This document shows, piece by piece, positions 1-7,907 of a stretch of DNA of 45,012 nt. The DNA lies in the NCBI RefSeq assembly GCF_000174415.1, contig NZ_ACJM01000019.1, forward strand, positions 1 through 45,012. Direction: 5' to 3'. Within the stretch, counting starts at the first letter, position 1, and each line of letters opens with the position of its first letter. The notes beneath the pieces were generated by a model. That model saw only the letters and a program-made list of their open reading frames with translations. It was not told where the DNA came from and searched no databases. A program made the translations under genes and the position numbers. This stretch comes from Dethiobacter alkaliphilus AHT 1. Its GTDB lineage: Bacteria > Bacillota > Dethiobacteria > Dethiobacterales > Dethiobacteraceae.

Positions 1-39
1 GGGTAGGTCAAGTATCCGGATACCTTCCAATAAATTCAT
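1..39 (-). CDS. Start of a probable family III CoA-transferase (CaiB/BaiF), cut by the window edge
   Basis: Only the first 13 codons lie in the window, reading MNLLEGIRILDLP from an ATG at 39-37. A good ribosome binding site (AGGAGGT) sits 7 bases upstream of this ATG. The pattern M-x-L-L-x-G-I-R-I-L-D-L is the usual N-terminus of CaiB/BaiF family CoA-transferases, which move CoA between organic acids. The rest of the gene is outside, so the family call rests on a short motif plus the start signal. It is transcribed divergently from the next gene. Confidence 0.45.
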   Translation of the reverse strand, partial: MNLLEGIRILDLP

Positions 40-167
40 GGCCTCTACCTCCTGTCTTTCGTTCCCCTTTCTTTCTGCATCTTCCTTTTTTCTCCTGCTT
101 GTTAATCAAATTTTAACTGTATAGACCATCGTCCCTCTGATAAAATGTGGTTAAGGAGGTGTTCTTT

Positions 168-473
168 TTGGCGATCATTGAAATTTCCATTGTTCCTTTG
201 GGGACAGCCACAACCAGCGTCAGCGAATTCGTGGCCGCCGTTCATGATGTACTGGCGGGCCAGGAAAAGATTCGTTATCAACTGACCCCCATGTCCACCA
301 TCATCGAGGGAGAATTGGACACGCTTTGGCCGCTGCTGCGCAAGCTCCACGAGGTTCCGTTTGAACACGGCGCACTGCGGGTTTACACAACCCTGAAGAT
401 TGATGACCGGCGGGACAAATCTGCCACCATGGATGATAAAATCATTTCCGTTCGTAATAAAACAAATGAGTAA
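168..473 (+). CDS. MTH1187/YqgV family thiamine-binding protein
   Basis: A protein of 101 residues beginning MAIIEISIVPLGT, the typical start of the MTH1187 (DUF77) family. These are small ferredoxin-fold proteins shown in some members to bind thiamine, and they are thought to act in thiamine supply or salvage in the cytoplasm. I chose TTG at 168 because AAGGAGGT at 153-160 is spaced 7 bases from it. An in-frame ATG at 147 lies upstream of that site and would add an unlikely extension. Length matches the family. It is followed after 15 bases by a lipoprotein gene on the same strand, probably co-transcribed. Confidence 0.82.
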   Translation: MAIIEISIVPLGTATTSVSEFVAAVHDVLAGQEKIRYQLTPMSTIIEGELDTLWPLLRKLHEVPFEHGALRVYTTLKIDDRRDKSATMDDKIISVRNKTNE

Positions 474-488
474 GGGGGTAAAAAGCCT

Positions 489-1043
489 GTGCATAAATTA
501 ATAAAGCTAACAATAATAGGGTTGCTTATGATACTACTGGCTGCGGGGTGTGCCCCAAACGGTGAGCAAAACAACAACAATAACAATAATAACGACAGGA
601 TAGATCCGGGGACCACTCCCATCCCTCAGGAAAACATTATTTCCGAGGAAGAAGTGCCTGAGTTAGTGATGGTGCATGTGGATCTTGAAGAGGAAGGTTA
701 TTACGCCCTACAGATGGACGGCGCACTGTATCTTGTCGCCTCCATGGGAGAACAACCGACCGGCGGCTACAGCATCAACTTCAGCGAATACCGGGATAAC
801 CAGGACCATACCTGGGATGTATTTCTGGAAACTGAAGAACCGGGCGATGATCCGGTAACCCAGGCCCTGACCTACCCTGCGGCCTTTGCCCGCTTTGAAG
901 AAGACCTGCCCATCTTCCACGTCCAGTTCCACGTAAACGACACTCCAACTGAACTGGTAACCGTAATCAACCTGGACTCCCCTGAAGACGAAGATGAAAA
1001 CGTAATCGACCTGGATGAAAACAACGAAGACCAAACCCTCTAA
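489..1043 (+). CDS. Lipoprotein with a PrcB-type C-terminal domain
   Basis: A protein of 184 residues with an N-terminal signal peptide and lipobox (LLAAGC, Cys21), so it should be lipid-anchored to the outer face of the membrane. A run of eight Asn (28-35) forms a linker. Residues ~85-165 carry the pattern GEQPTGGYSI...TQALTYP, characteristic of the PrcB_C domain found in subunits of protease complexes. The C-terminus is very acidic (many D/E/N). GTG at 489 follows a GGGGG site. The biological role is unknown; binding or protecting an extracytoplasmic partner is plausible but unproven. The upstream thiamine-binding gene probably shares its transcript. Confidence 0.75.
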   Translation: MHKLIKLTIIGLLMILLAAGCAPNGEQNNNNNNNNDRIDPGTTPIPQENIISEEEVPELVMVHVDLEEEGYYALQMDGALYLVASMGEQPTGGYSINFSEYRDNQDHTWDVFLETEEPGDDPVTQALTYPAAFARFEEDLPIFHVQFHVNDTPTELVTVINLDSPEDEDENVIDLDENNEDQTL

Positions 1044-1045
1044 AC

Positions 1046-1077
1046 TGTGGACAGAGGGACAGGTTTATTTGTCCACA
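1046..1077. repeat. REP-like palindromic element, copy 1
   Basis: A 32-base element with perfect 8-base terminal inverted repeats, TGTGGACA (1046-1053) and TGTCCACA (1070-1077). Two copies of its first 30 bases, in opposite orientation, lie at 35388-35417 and 35426-35455. It sits directly after a stop codon, as extragenic palindromic repeats usually do. Confidence 0.8.
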
Positions 1078-1078
1078 A

Positions 1079-1130
1079 TGTGCAAGATTTTGCACACTGA
1101 ATGCGAAAAAAGGACCGTCCCCGATTTGCA
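1079..1130. repeat. Further palindromes: TGTGCAA/TTGCACA and a GGACCGTCC motif
   Basis: TGTGCAA (1079-1085) and TTGCACA (1090-1096) form a 7-base inverted repeat with a 4-base spacer. The near-palindrome GGACCGTCC at 1112-1120 follows, within a stretch bounded by TGC and GCA. Together with the preceding element this makes a block of three extragenic palindromes between convergent genes. The core TGCAA-N4-TTGCA also occurs twice at 14533-14560. Confidence 0.55.
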
Positions 1131-1132
1131 AG

Positions 1133-1176
1133 AAAAAAGCGGTGCAGGATTTTAGTTCCTGCACCGCTTTTAGTTT
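1133..1176. terminator. Bidirectional intrinsic terminator
   Basis: A 15-base perfect stem (1135-1149 with 1157-1171) with a 7-base loop, flanked by T-rich tracts on both strands. It ends the flavoprotein operon on the minus strand and the lipoprotein transcript on the plus strand. Confidence 0.9.
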
Positions 1177-1181
1177 TGTTT

Positions 1182-2804
1182 TTATTCTTCGTCTACTTCG
1201 ATTTTGTGGGTGTAGCGCGGCAGCAGCATGGGGGAAACGCGTCCACCAGTATCTACGCCGGCATCTTCCAGCTCCTTGTGGTAGGCATCCACGTGGTCCA
1301 GGTTCAGTTTCTTGACCTGGATGTCTTTGGCACGGCTGCCGGCATGCTTACCGGCACGGCGGCCATATACCACAATATCCAACAGGGAGTTACCCATCAG
1401 ACGGTTACCGCCGTGGATACCACCGGCAGCTTCACCGGCCACATAGAGGTTTTCCACATTGGTCATACCGTTTTCATCGATGAGCAGTCCGCCGTTCTGA
1501 TAGTGCAGCGCGGGGTAAATGAGCATGGGCTCATTGATGATGTCCACACCAAAACGGGCAAACTGACGTACCATGGCAGGCAGTTCCTTGGCAATGGTAC
1601 CTTCACCGTGAATCATGTCAATCATGGGAGAGTCAAGCCAGACACCAACCATACCGGTGGGTGTGGTAATGCCTTTTTGACGCTCTTTTACTTCACGGAT
1701 GATGGCGGCAGCTTCAACGTCCCGAGTTTCCAGGTGATAAACAAACTGCTCACCGTCAATGTTAACCGGCTCCGCACCCAATCCGCGGACTTTTTCGGTA
1801 ATCAAAAGACCGAGAATCTGCGGCGGGTAGGCTGCACCGGTGGGATGATACTGCATGGTGTGCATAAAGGCCAGTTCTGCACCGGCACGGTATCCCATAA
1901 CCAGACCATCGGCGGTAGCACCGTAATGGTTGGTGGTGGGGAAACCCTGGTACTCCAGACGGCCGGAACCGCCTACAGCCAGAATTACAGACTTGGCACG
2001 GCATACGGAGTATTCTCCCGTTTCCATGTTGTACAGGATGGCGCCGCCCACTTTGCCGTCCTCGTCTTTTAAGAGTTCAACCACTGCACAGAACTCAATG
2101 ACGGGAACCTGGCGGTTGCGGACTTCATCCCGCAGGGTACGCATAATTTCAGCACCGGAATAGTCACGGGCAGAGTGCATCCGCTTACGGGAGGTACCGC
2201 CGCCGTGGATACTCTTCATGGTGCCGTCTTCCTGCTTGTCAAACATTGTACCCAGATCTTCCAGCCACTTCAGGGCAACGGGGGCATCGCCGGTCAAAGC
2301 CTTTACCAGCTCCGGCACGTTCTCAAAGCGGCCGCCACCCATTACATCCAGGTAGTGAATGGTGGGTGAGTCGTTTTCTTTGTCCGCTGCCTGGATACCG
2401 CCCTGGGCCATAACGGTGTTGGCATCGCCAAAACGAAGCTTGGTCACCATCAGGACGTCGGCGCCCTGCTCCTGAGCAAGCAACGCTGCGGATGCACCGG
2501 CACCGCCGCCACCTACCACCAGAACATCAACATCATAATCAAACTTTTCTAAATCAAAACCCAGACCTTCAATGCGGCTGCGGGCTTCGATCAAATCGGC
2601 AAATTCATGCGGCACTCTGTAATCTTTGTTGGGGCCCACCGGCAGAGGACGCATGCTGGCTTCAATAAAATCGGGGTGGTAGTTTTTCAACACCTCGTCC
2701 CGCTCGTCCATGCTCATGCGCTCATAGTGGCCTTTATTTACACGTTCTGTACGTGTAGCTTCAACTTTTTTAATTTGCTCTCGCATCTGCGGAGTATAAG
2801 ACAT
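1182..2804 (-). CDS. FAD-binding flavoprotein subunit of a fumarate reductase/succinate dehydrogenase-type enzyme
   Basis: A 540-residue protein of the SdhA/FrdA/NadB superfamily. The dinucleotide-binding motif VVGGGGAGASAALLA starts near residue 96, after an N-terminal extension of about 90 residues that is unusual for FrdA. Superfamily motifs follow: MAQGGI, HTMQYHPTG, and the C-terminal FAD signature NRLMGNSLLDIVVYGRRAG. I chose ATG at 2804 because AGGAGGG lies just before it; the longer reading from 2825 has no such site. It is the last gene of the C4-acid operon, 60 bases after the Fe-S subunit gene, and ends at a strong terminator. No membrane anchor gene is nearby, so a soluble enzyme is likely. 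Substrate (fumarate or another enoate) and electron donor are inferred, not shown. Confidence 0.8.
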   Translation of the reverse strand: MSYTPQMREQIKKVEATRTERVNKGHYERMSMDERDEVLKNYHPDFIEASMRPLPVGPNKDYRVPHEFADLIEARSRIEGLGFDLEKFDYDVDVLVVGGGGAGASAALLAQEQGADVLMVTKLRFGDANTVMAQGGIQAADKENDSPTIHYLDVMGGGRFENVPELVKALTGDAPVALKWLEDLGTMFDKQEDGTMKSIHGGGTSRKRMHSARDYSGAEIMRTLRDEVRNRQVPVIEFCAVVELLKDEDGKVGGAILYNMETGEYSVCRAKSVILAVGGSGRLEYQGFPTTNHYGATADGLVMGYRAGAELAFMHTMQYHPTGAAYPPQILGLLITEKVRGLGAEPVNIDGEQFVYHLETRDVEAAAIIREVKERQKGITTPTGMVGVWLDSPMIDMIHGEGTIAKELPAMVRQFARFGVDIINEPMLIYPALHYQNGGLLIDENGMTNVENLYVAGEAAGGIHGGNRLMGNSLLDIVVYGRRAGKHAGSRAKDIQVKKLNLDHVDAYHKELEDAGVDTGGRVSPMLLPRYTHKIEVDEE

Positions 2805-2864
2805 CAGTTTCCCTCCTGTTCTCAAGTCTTTGACTGTCCAGCCGGTTTTGTTTTAAAACCGCTG

Positions 2865-3548
2865 TTACTTTTCGATATCCCTTGAACCGTAGCGCTCGCG
2901 CAGTTCCGCTTTCGAAGCTTTCATTAGCTCCTCAAACTCTGCTTCATACTTCCCGGACTCAACTTCCTCCACCCGCTTCTGCAGATGCTCAGCAGGAGGC
3001 GCAATATGACGGGAGTACAGACGGCGCGCCAAGATACCAACATTAAACTGGGTAATCTGGGCCGGACAACGGGAAGCACAAAGGCCACACATGACACAGT
3101 CAAAAGACTCATCGGCACAACGGTCAATCTGTCCGCGCTGCGCATAACCAACATACTGCATAACTTTCAAATCCTGTGGACAGATTTTTGTACAGGCATT
3201 GCAGCCGATACACCGGTAAATCTCCGGGTAGAACTCGGTGATTTGCTCCGCGGTGGGCTTTAATTCCTGCAGGTTATACTCAAGTTTCTGTGCCGGGAAG
3301 AACGGAATCTGGGTGAGGTACATATTTTCCTCAACCTGAGTCTGACAGGCCAGTCCCACTTTCAGGTCATAATCCCCTTCAAGACGATACACAGTGGCAC
3401 AAGCGCCGCAGAAACCGGCTCGGCAGCCGCAACCGCGAACCAACTGGTAACCTGCATATTCCATGGCGTTCATGATCGTCAGGGAATCGGGTACTTCATA
3501 CTTCTTGCCCATGATAAAAATGTTTACCATGTTCACATCGCTTACCAC
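2865..3548 (-). CDS. Fe-S subunit with one 2Fe-2S and two 4Fe-4S sites, partner of the flavoprotein
   Basis: A 227-residue electron-transfer protein. Residues 42, 47, 50 and 68 form a plant-type 2Fe-2S site (C-x4-C-x2-C-x17-C). Residues 113-124 (CIGCNACTKICP) and 151-162 (CVMCGLCASRCP) are two complete ferredoxin-type 4Fe-4S motifs. Classical SdhB/FrdB proteins have 2Fe-2S, 4Fe-4S and 3Fe-4S sites, so the second full CxxCxxCxxxCP is a difference. The C-terminal 50 residues are charged and helical. GTG at 3548 follows AGGGGG by about 9 bases; an ATG 18 bases further in is an alternative. It should pass electrons to or from the downstream flavoprotein. Confidence 0.8.
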   Translation of the reverse strand: MVSDVNMVNIFIMGKKYEVPDSLTIMNAMEYAGYQLVRGCGCRAGFCGACATVYRLEGDYDLKVGLACQTQVEENMYLTQIPFFPAQKLEYNLQELKPTAEQITEFYPEIYRCIGCNACTKICPQDLKVMQYVGYAQRGQIDRCADESFDCVMCGLCASRCPAQITQFNVGILARRLYSRHIAPPAEHLQKRVEEVESGKYEAEFEELMKASKAELRERYGSRDIEK

Positions 3549-3638
3549 AATCTTTTTCCCCCTTTAGTTTGCTAAGGCTCCCTTTTTGTTTATATCTTCC
3601 GAAAACTTATGCAAAAAGCAAGAAACGGCCGAAGCCGG

Positions 3639-3676
3639 CTGTGCGCCGGCACTCACCATTGAGTGCCGGTGCACAG
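3639..3676 (-). terminator. Long hairpin between the malic enzyme and Fe-S genes
   Basis: A 17-base stem with one G-T pair (3639-3655 with 3660-3676) and a 4-base loop. On the minus strand it is followed by a second small GC stem and only weak T runs. It may be a partial terminator, or an mRNA-stability or processing element separating fumAB-mae from the two redox genes. Confidence 0.55.
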
Positions 3677-3695
3677 TCTTGCCAAAAAACAATTT

Positions 3696-5036
3696 TTACT
3701 CAGCGGGCGGCTCGGGAATGAAGTCATTGTCCATCAACATCTTGGTGATGTTGCGGGAACGATAGATGGCTTCCTCTGCCTTGGCACGCAGTTCTTCTTT
3801 AGTCAGGTTCTTCTTGGCAATACCCAGTTCGATGGCTTTAAGGCCAACGTTTACTGCCTGGCGGATAAATACTTCCACGTTATCCATGTTGGGCAGCAGG
3901 TTTTCAGGGTCAATACCTTCTTCTGCACCCAAGTCGGCAATGGTATACGCCGCGGTGATGCACATTTCATCGGTGATGGTGGAAGCCTGAACGTCCAACA
4001 CCCCACGGAAAATACCGGGGAAGCATACGGAGTTGTTTACCTGGTTGGGGAAGTCGGAACGGCCGGTGGCAACAATTACAGCACCTGCTTCTTTGGCATC
4101 CCAGGGCCACATTTCGGGAATGGGGTTAGCACAGACAAAGACGATGGGATCTTTGGCCATGGCTGTTACCCACTCAGGCTTAATTACATCGGGGCCGGGC
4201 TGGGAAAGGGCGATAACCACGTCACAGTCCTTCATGGCTTCAGCAATTCCGCCTTTGCGTCCTTCAGCATTGGTCTTTTCAGCCAGGTCCGCTTTTTCTT
4301 TATACTTTTCTTTCAGTTCGGGAATCCGGTCTTTGTGCAGGATACCTTTACTGTCGGTGATATACATTTTACCGGGGTCAGCACCGGCAAAGATGATCAG
4401 GTTAGCGATGCAAACGTTGGCTGCACCGGCACCGATCAGGGCAATCTTTACATCCTTGATGTCTTTTTTGACATAGCGCAGAGCGTTAATAAGGCCGGCC
4501 ACAGTTACAGTGGCGGTACCCTGCTGGTCATCGTGCCAGACAGGAATGTGGCACTCTTTGCGCAGACGGTCAAGAATTTCAAAACACTTGGGCTGGGCAA
4601 AGTCTTCCAGGTTAACACCACCGAAGGTGGGCTGCAGAGCTTTTACGATATTAACGATTTCATCGGTATCTTTAGTATCGATGCAGATGGGGAAGGCATC
4701 AACGCCACCCAGGTACTTAAAGAGCAATGCTTTACCTTCCATAACGGGCATGGAAGCTTCTGCTCCGATATCACCTAAGCCCAGTACACGGGAACCGTCG
4801 GATACAACAGCTACAAAGTTCCCTTTGTTGGTGTGCTCATAAACCAATTCTTTATTGGCCGCAATAGCTTTGCAGGGCTCAGCCACACCGGGGGAGTACC
4901 AGACAGCGAAATCTTTGAAGTCACGCACACTGCACTTTAAGTCAACTTCAATTTTTCCCTTATAGAAGGGATGCAAACGCATGGCATCCTGAGCAGGCTT
5001 TTTTGATTTCGCAATAAGTTCTTCTTTAGTCGTCAT
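3696..5036 (-). CDS. NAD(P)-dependent malic enzyme
   Basis: A 446-residue protein that oxidatively decarboxylates malate to pyruvate and CO2. Residues ~35-60 carry the malic enzyme start VRDFKDFAVWYSPGVAEPC. The metal/substrate region includes DAFPICIDTKDTDEIV and HDDQQGTA, the Rossmann motif is ALIGAGAANVCIANLI, and the C-terminal part has VFVCANPIPEMWPWDAKEAGA with the family's NP-x-PE pattern. Length fits the short bacterial type without a phosphotransacetylase-like tail. ATG at 5036 follows AAGGAG. It lies 31 bases after the fumarase beta gene, linking fumarate hydration to pyruvate in one operon. Cofactor preference (NAD or NADP) cannot be read with confidence. Confidence 0.93.
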   Translation of the reverse strand: MTTKEELIAKSKKPAQDAMRLHPFYKGKIEVDLKCSVRDFKDFAVWYSPGVAEPCKAIAANKELVYEHTNKGNFVAVVSDGSRVLGLGDIGAEASMPVMEGKALLFKYLGGVDAFPICIDTKDTDEIVNIVKALQPTFGGVNLEDFAQPKCFEILDRLRKECHIPVWHDDQQGTATVTVAGLINALRYVKKDIKDVKIALIGAGAANVCIANLIIFAGADPGKMYITDSKGILHKDRIPELKEKYKEKADLAEKTNAEGRKGGIAEAMKDCDVVIALSQPGPDVIKPEWVTAMAKDPIVFVCANPIPEMWPWDAKEAGAVIVATGRSDFPNQVNNSVCFPGIFRGVLDVQASTITDEMCITAAYTIADLGAEEGIDPENLLPNMDNVEVFIRQAVNVGLKAIELGIAKKNLTKEELRAKAEEAIYRSRNITKMLMDNDFIPEPPAE

Positions 5037-5067
5037 TTAGAAAATCACTCCTTTATTATTAAACGGA

Positions 5068-5625
5068 TTAATCGTTTAAAGCGTATTCCTGGCGGCCAAC
5101 TTCATAGATGTCGGTACCATGGGCATCATTTACCACGGTGGCCGGGAAATCTTCAACCTCCAGGCGATAAATGGCCTCCGGGCCCAGTTCGGGGTAGGCC
5201 ACTACCTCGGCCTTCTTTATAGTCCGGGCCAAAAGTGCGGCAGCTCCGCCGGTGGAAGCCAGATAAACCGCTTTATGTTTTACCAGGGCGTCTTTTACCG
5301 CTTTATTGCGGCTGCCTTTACCGATGCAGGCTTTTAAGCCCTGCTCCAGCATGGTGGGGGTATAGGCGTCCATACGGCCGCTGGTGGTGGGGCCGGCAGA
5401 ACCGATCACTTTGCCCGGTTTAGCCGGTGAAGGACCCACATAGTAAATCATCTGACCGGTGAAATCCACCGGCAGCGGTTCCCCCGCCTCAACCAATTCA
5501 GTCAGTTTTTTATGTGCTGCATCGCGTCCGGTATAAATCACACCGGAAATCAATACGTTGTCACCCGCTTTAAGTTCCATAATATCTTCATCGGAAAGCG
5601 GTGCGGAAATTCTTTTAACCGTCAT
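5068..5625 (-). CDS. fumB: Fumarate hydratase class I, beta subunit
   Basis: A 185-residue protein matching the C-terminal domain of class I fumarases and tartrate dehydratase beta. Visible motifs are LKAGDNVLISGVIYTGRDAAH, YYVGPSPAKPG, GPTTSGRMD, GKGS and YPELGPEAIYRLEVEDFP. Together with the alpha subunit it interconverts fumarate and malate using an oxygen-sensitive 4Fe-4S cluster. ATG at 5625 follows GGGAGGT. It sits 31 bases after the alpha gene, the usual order for the two-subunit enzyme in anaerobes. The symbol denotes the beta subunit and not E. coli FumB. Confidence 0.93.
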   Translation of the reverse strand: MTVKRISAPLSDEDIMELKAGDNVLISGVIYTGRDAAHKKLTELVEAGEPLPVDFTGQMIYYVGPSPAKPGKVIGSAGPTTSGRMDAYTPTMLEQGLKACIGKGSRNKAVKDALVKHKAVYLASTGGAAALLARTIKKAEVVAYPELGPEAIYRLEVEDFPATVVNDAHGTDIYEVGRQEYALND

Positions 5626-5656
5626 TTAGAATACCTCCCTTCTCAAAATACGGGTG

Positions 5657-6499
5657 TTAAATGACTCTTTCTTTATGCCGCGCGGCATGGCAGTTTATAT
5701 TCACTGCAGCGGGCATACTGGCGATATGAGCCGGGTATGTCTCGATGTGCACAGCCAGTGCTGTGGTGCGACCGCCAAAACCCTGCGGGCCGATACCCAG
5801 CTTATTAATTTTCTCCAAAAGTTCCTTCTCCATCTCCGCATAGAACGGGTCGGGATTGGGCTGTCCCAACTCCCGCAGAAGTGCTTTCTTGGCCAGGTAC
5901 GCCACTTTTTCAAACGTACCGCCAATTCCCACTCCAATTACGATGGGCGGGCACGGGTTGGAACCGGCATTGCTGGCGGCTTCCACCACAAAATCAACCA
6001 CACCCTTGGCACCGTCGGAAGGTTTGAGCATCTTCACAGCACTCATGTTTTCACTGCCGCCGCCTTTGGGAGCAATGGTAACCTTCACCTTATCTCCCGG
6101 AACAATATCGACGTGAACAACAGCCGGTGTGTTATCCTTGGTGTTAACCCTGTTAATGGGGTCACTCACGATGGACTTGCGGAGGTAACCGTCTCCATAG
6201 CCTCTGCGAACGCCTTCGTTAATGGCTTCATAAAGGTCTCCACCCACCAGGTTCACTTCTTGTCCCAATTCAACAAAAATCACGGCATAGCCGGTATCCT
6301 GGCACATGGGTACCTGCTCTTCTTTGGCGATTTGGGCATTTTCGATTAGCTGCTCCAGTACTGCTTTACCGGTAGGAGACGTTTCCTTTTCCAAGGCATC
6401 TTTAAACGACTTTAATACGTCATCCCCCAGGTTGTAGTTGGCGTCCATGCTTAGCTCAGCGATGGCGTCTGTAATAGCCGCCACGTTGACTTCACGCAT
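5657..6499 (-). CDS. fumA: Fumarate hydratase class I, alpha subunit
   Basis: A 280-residue catalytic subunit of the two-subunit Fe-S fumarase. Three conserved cysteines that hold the 4Fe-4S cluster are visible in the contexts VPMCQDTGYA, SNPCPPIVIGVGIGG and NINCHAARH. The GGGSENMSA motif typical of the family is present. ATG at 6499 follows AAGGGAGGG. It is the first gene of a five-gene minus-strand operon (fumarase alpha, beta, malic enzyme, Fe-S and flavoprotein subunits) covering the branch pyruvate-malate-fumarate-succinate. The 218-base AT-rich region upstream should hold the promoter. Confidence 0.94.
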   Translation of the reverse strand: MREVNVAAITDAIAELSMDANYNLGDDVLKSFKDALEKETSPTGKAVLEQLIENAQIAKEEQVPMCQDTGYAVIFVELGQEVNLVGGDLYEAINEGVRRGYGDGYLRKSIVSDPINRVNTKDNTPAVVHVDIVPGDKVKVTIAPKGGGSENMSAVKMLKPSDGAKGVVDFVVEAASNAGSNPCPPIVIGVGIGGTFEKVAYLAKKALLRELGQPNPDPFYAEMEKELLEKINKLGIGPQGFGGRTTALAVHIETYPAHIASMPAAVNINCHAARHKERVI

Positions 6500-6573
6500 C
6501 CTTTTCCCTCCCTTTAAGTTTTTAGAATTACATTCATACTCAGACTTTTCACAATTTTGCGCACCTTGCTAAT

Positions 6574-6587
6574 TCGCAAACTTGCGA
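6574..6587. promoter_or_regulatory. Possible operator upstream of the fumarase operon
   Basis: A perfect palindrome TCGCAAacTTGCGA lies about 75 bases upstream of the fumarase alpha start in an otherwise AT-rich, gene-free stretch (6500-6717). I could not assign a convincing -35/-10 pair. A regulator site is a guess based on symmetry and position. Confidence 0.3.
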
Positions 6588-6717
6588 TACTTATTAATAT
6601 TCTTATGGGTAAAGAAAAATCCTGCCCTGAATCAAAAAAAATCAAAAAATTGATTATAATATTTAAAGAAATTCTAATTTTTATATGAATAAAACAAATT
6701 GCCCTGTTTTTCCGCAT

Positions 6718-7661
6718 TTATCTGTGGCCGGAAAGCTTTACAGGCAAAGGAGTTGTTGACTTTTCCCGGCCGAAATATGAGGTCCCCCAAACGCCGGACA
6801 TAATCATTACAGCACCTACTCCCTGAAACCAGGCAAACGACTCTCCCCTAAAAAGCACACCACCCAAAATGGCCACCACGGTGGTCAGGTTGAGATAGGC
6901 GGAAGTCTGTGACGCCCGAACCTTTGATAGCATATAGTTCAGCAGAAAAAAGGCCACCACAGAGGAGAGCATACCCAAATAGAGAACTGCCGACAGCACA
7001 GCGGGATCAGTAAGGGGTGTTAACATACTCCAGAGCGTGCCGCTTAGAGTGTGCCTCACCAGCTCTATCCCGTTAAACAACAGCGCTCCGGCCCACATCA
7101 TTATATAGGTAATTTCCAGCGGCGTAAAAGCTGCGGATGATTTTTTGGAATATATGTTATATAAACCGGCACAAACCACCGCTCCCAAAAGCGCCAAGGT
7201 GCCCCAGATATTATAACTCAGGTCCACGCTTCCCTGCATCAGGACGATAAAAAATACGCCGGACACCGACATAATCACCGCAGCCAATTGCTTAAATGAA
7301 GGAACGGTTTTAAAAAAGGAATTTCCAGAATAACCGTCATCACCGGAATCAGGCCCATCATCATACCTGCCTCAGAAGCCGAGGTCAACCGGACACCGGT
7401 GGTTTCGAAAATAAAGTACAAAAAAGGCTGCAATAGGGCAACAAGAAGCACAGCCCGCAAATTTTTACCGCGCAAATTAATCTTAATCCATCCTGCCGCA
7501 CGCAACAACGTCATTGCCAAAGCGGCCAGGGCAAAGCGAAACCCCAAGAGTTGCAGAGGAGCCAAAACGTCCAACGCTTCCCTGGTAAACATAAATGACA
7601 GCCCAAAAAATACGGAGACTAAAATCCCCGCACCTACAGGCAAAACTTTTTCTTTATCCAT
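6718..7661 (-). pseudogene. EamA/DMT-family transporter, split by a one-base frameshift
   Basis: Two overlapping frames together make one drug/metabolite (EamA) permease of about 310 residues. The first (7661 to 7275) starts MDKEKVLPVGAGILVSVFFGLSFMF and covers the first repeat of membrane helices. The second (to 6718) resumes at PSFKQLAAVIMSVSGVFFIVL and holds the second repeat. One extra T in the six-T run at 7312-7317 (minus strand) would join them as IPFFKTVPSFKQLAAV. The run is UUUUUUA in the zero frame, a -1 slippery sequence, so decay, sequence error or programmed frameshifting are all possible. GAGGT precedes the ATG at 7661. The substrate is unknown. Confidence 0.8.
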
Positions 7662-7747
7662 AATGACCTCGCTTGTGCTTTATATTCATCATAAATTATA
7701 GCCCAAAACCCCTCGTGTGACCAGTTGAAATTTCACCACATCAATCC

Positions 7748-7777
7748 TTGACACAAGCCTTCAACCTGTGGTAGAAT
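7748..7777 (+). promoter_or_regulatory. Sigma-A promoter of the tRNA-fMet gene
   Basis: TTGACA at 7748-7753 and TAGAAT at 7772-7777 with an 18-base spacer, ending 12 bases before the mature tRNA. The match and position fit a strong vegetative promoter for a single tRNA gene. Confidence 0.8.
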
Positions 7778-7789
7778 AGAATTTGTCGA

Positions 7790-7865
<76 letters not shown>

Positions 7866-7875
7866 ATGCTTATAA

Positions 7876-7907
7876 ACGCATTCTCTAAACAGAGAATGCG
7901 TTTTTTT
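7876..7907. terminator. Terminator of tRNA-fMet
   Basis: An 11-base perfect stem (7876-7886 with 7891-7901), 4-base loop and a run of seven T (7901-7907). The last bases overlap the stop codon of the convergent aminotransferase gene. Confidence 0.92.

Noticed and set aside
1101-2072. Long open frame on the plus strand opposite the flavoprotein gene
   Set aside because: It is antisense to a clear flavoprotein gene, has no ribosome binding site and no recognisable motif, and begins within the palindrome/terminator block.
3663-4778. A 371-codon plus-strand frame opposite malic enzyme
   Set aside because: Malic enzyme on the minus strand has all family motifs; the opposite frame is rich in His/Phe/Gly runs typical of antisense shadows.
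6640-6655. AATCAA-N4-TTGATT as a terminator for the EamA gene
   Set aside because: The stem is A/T only and lacks a clear T run at its end, so I did not call it.
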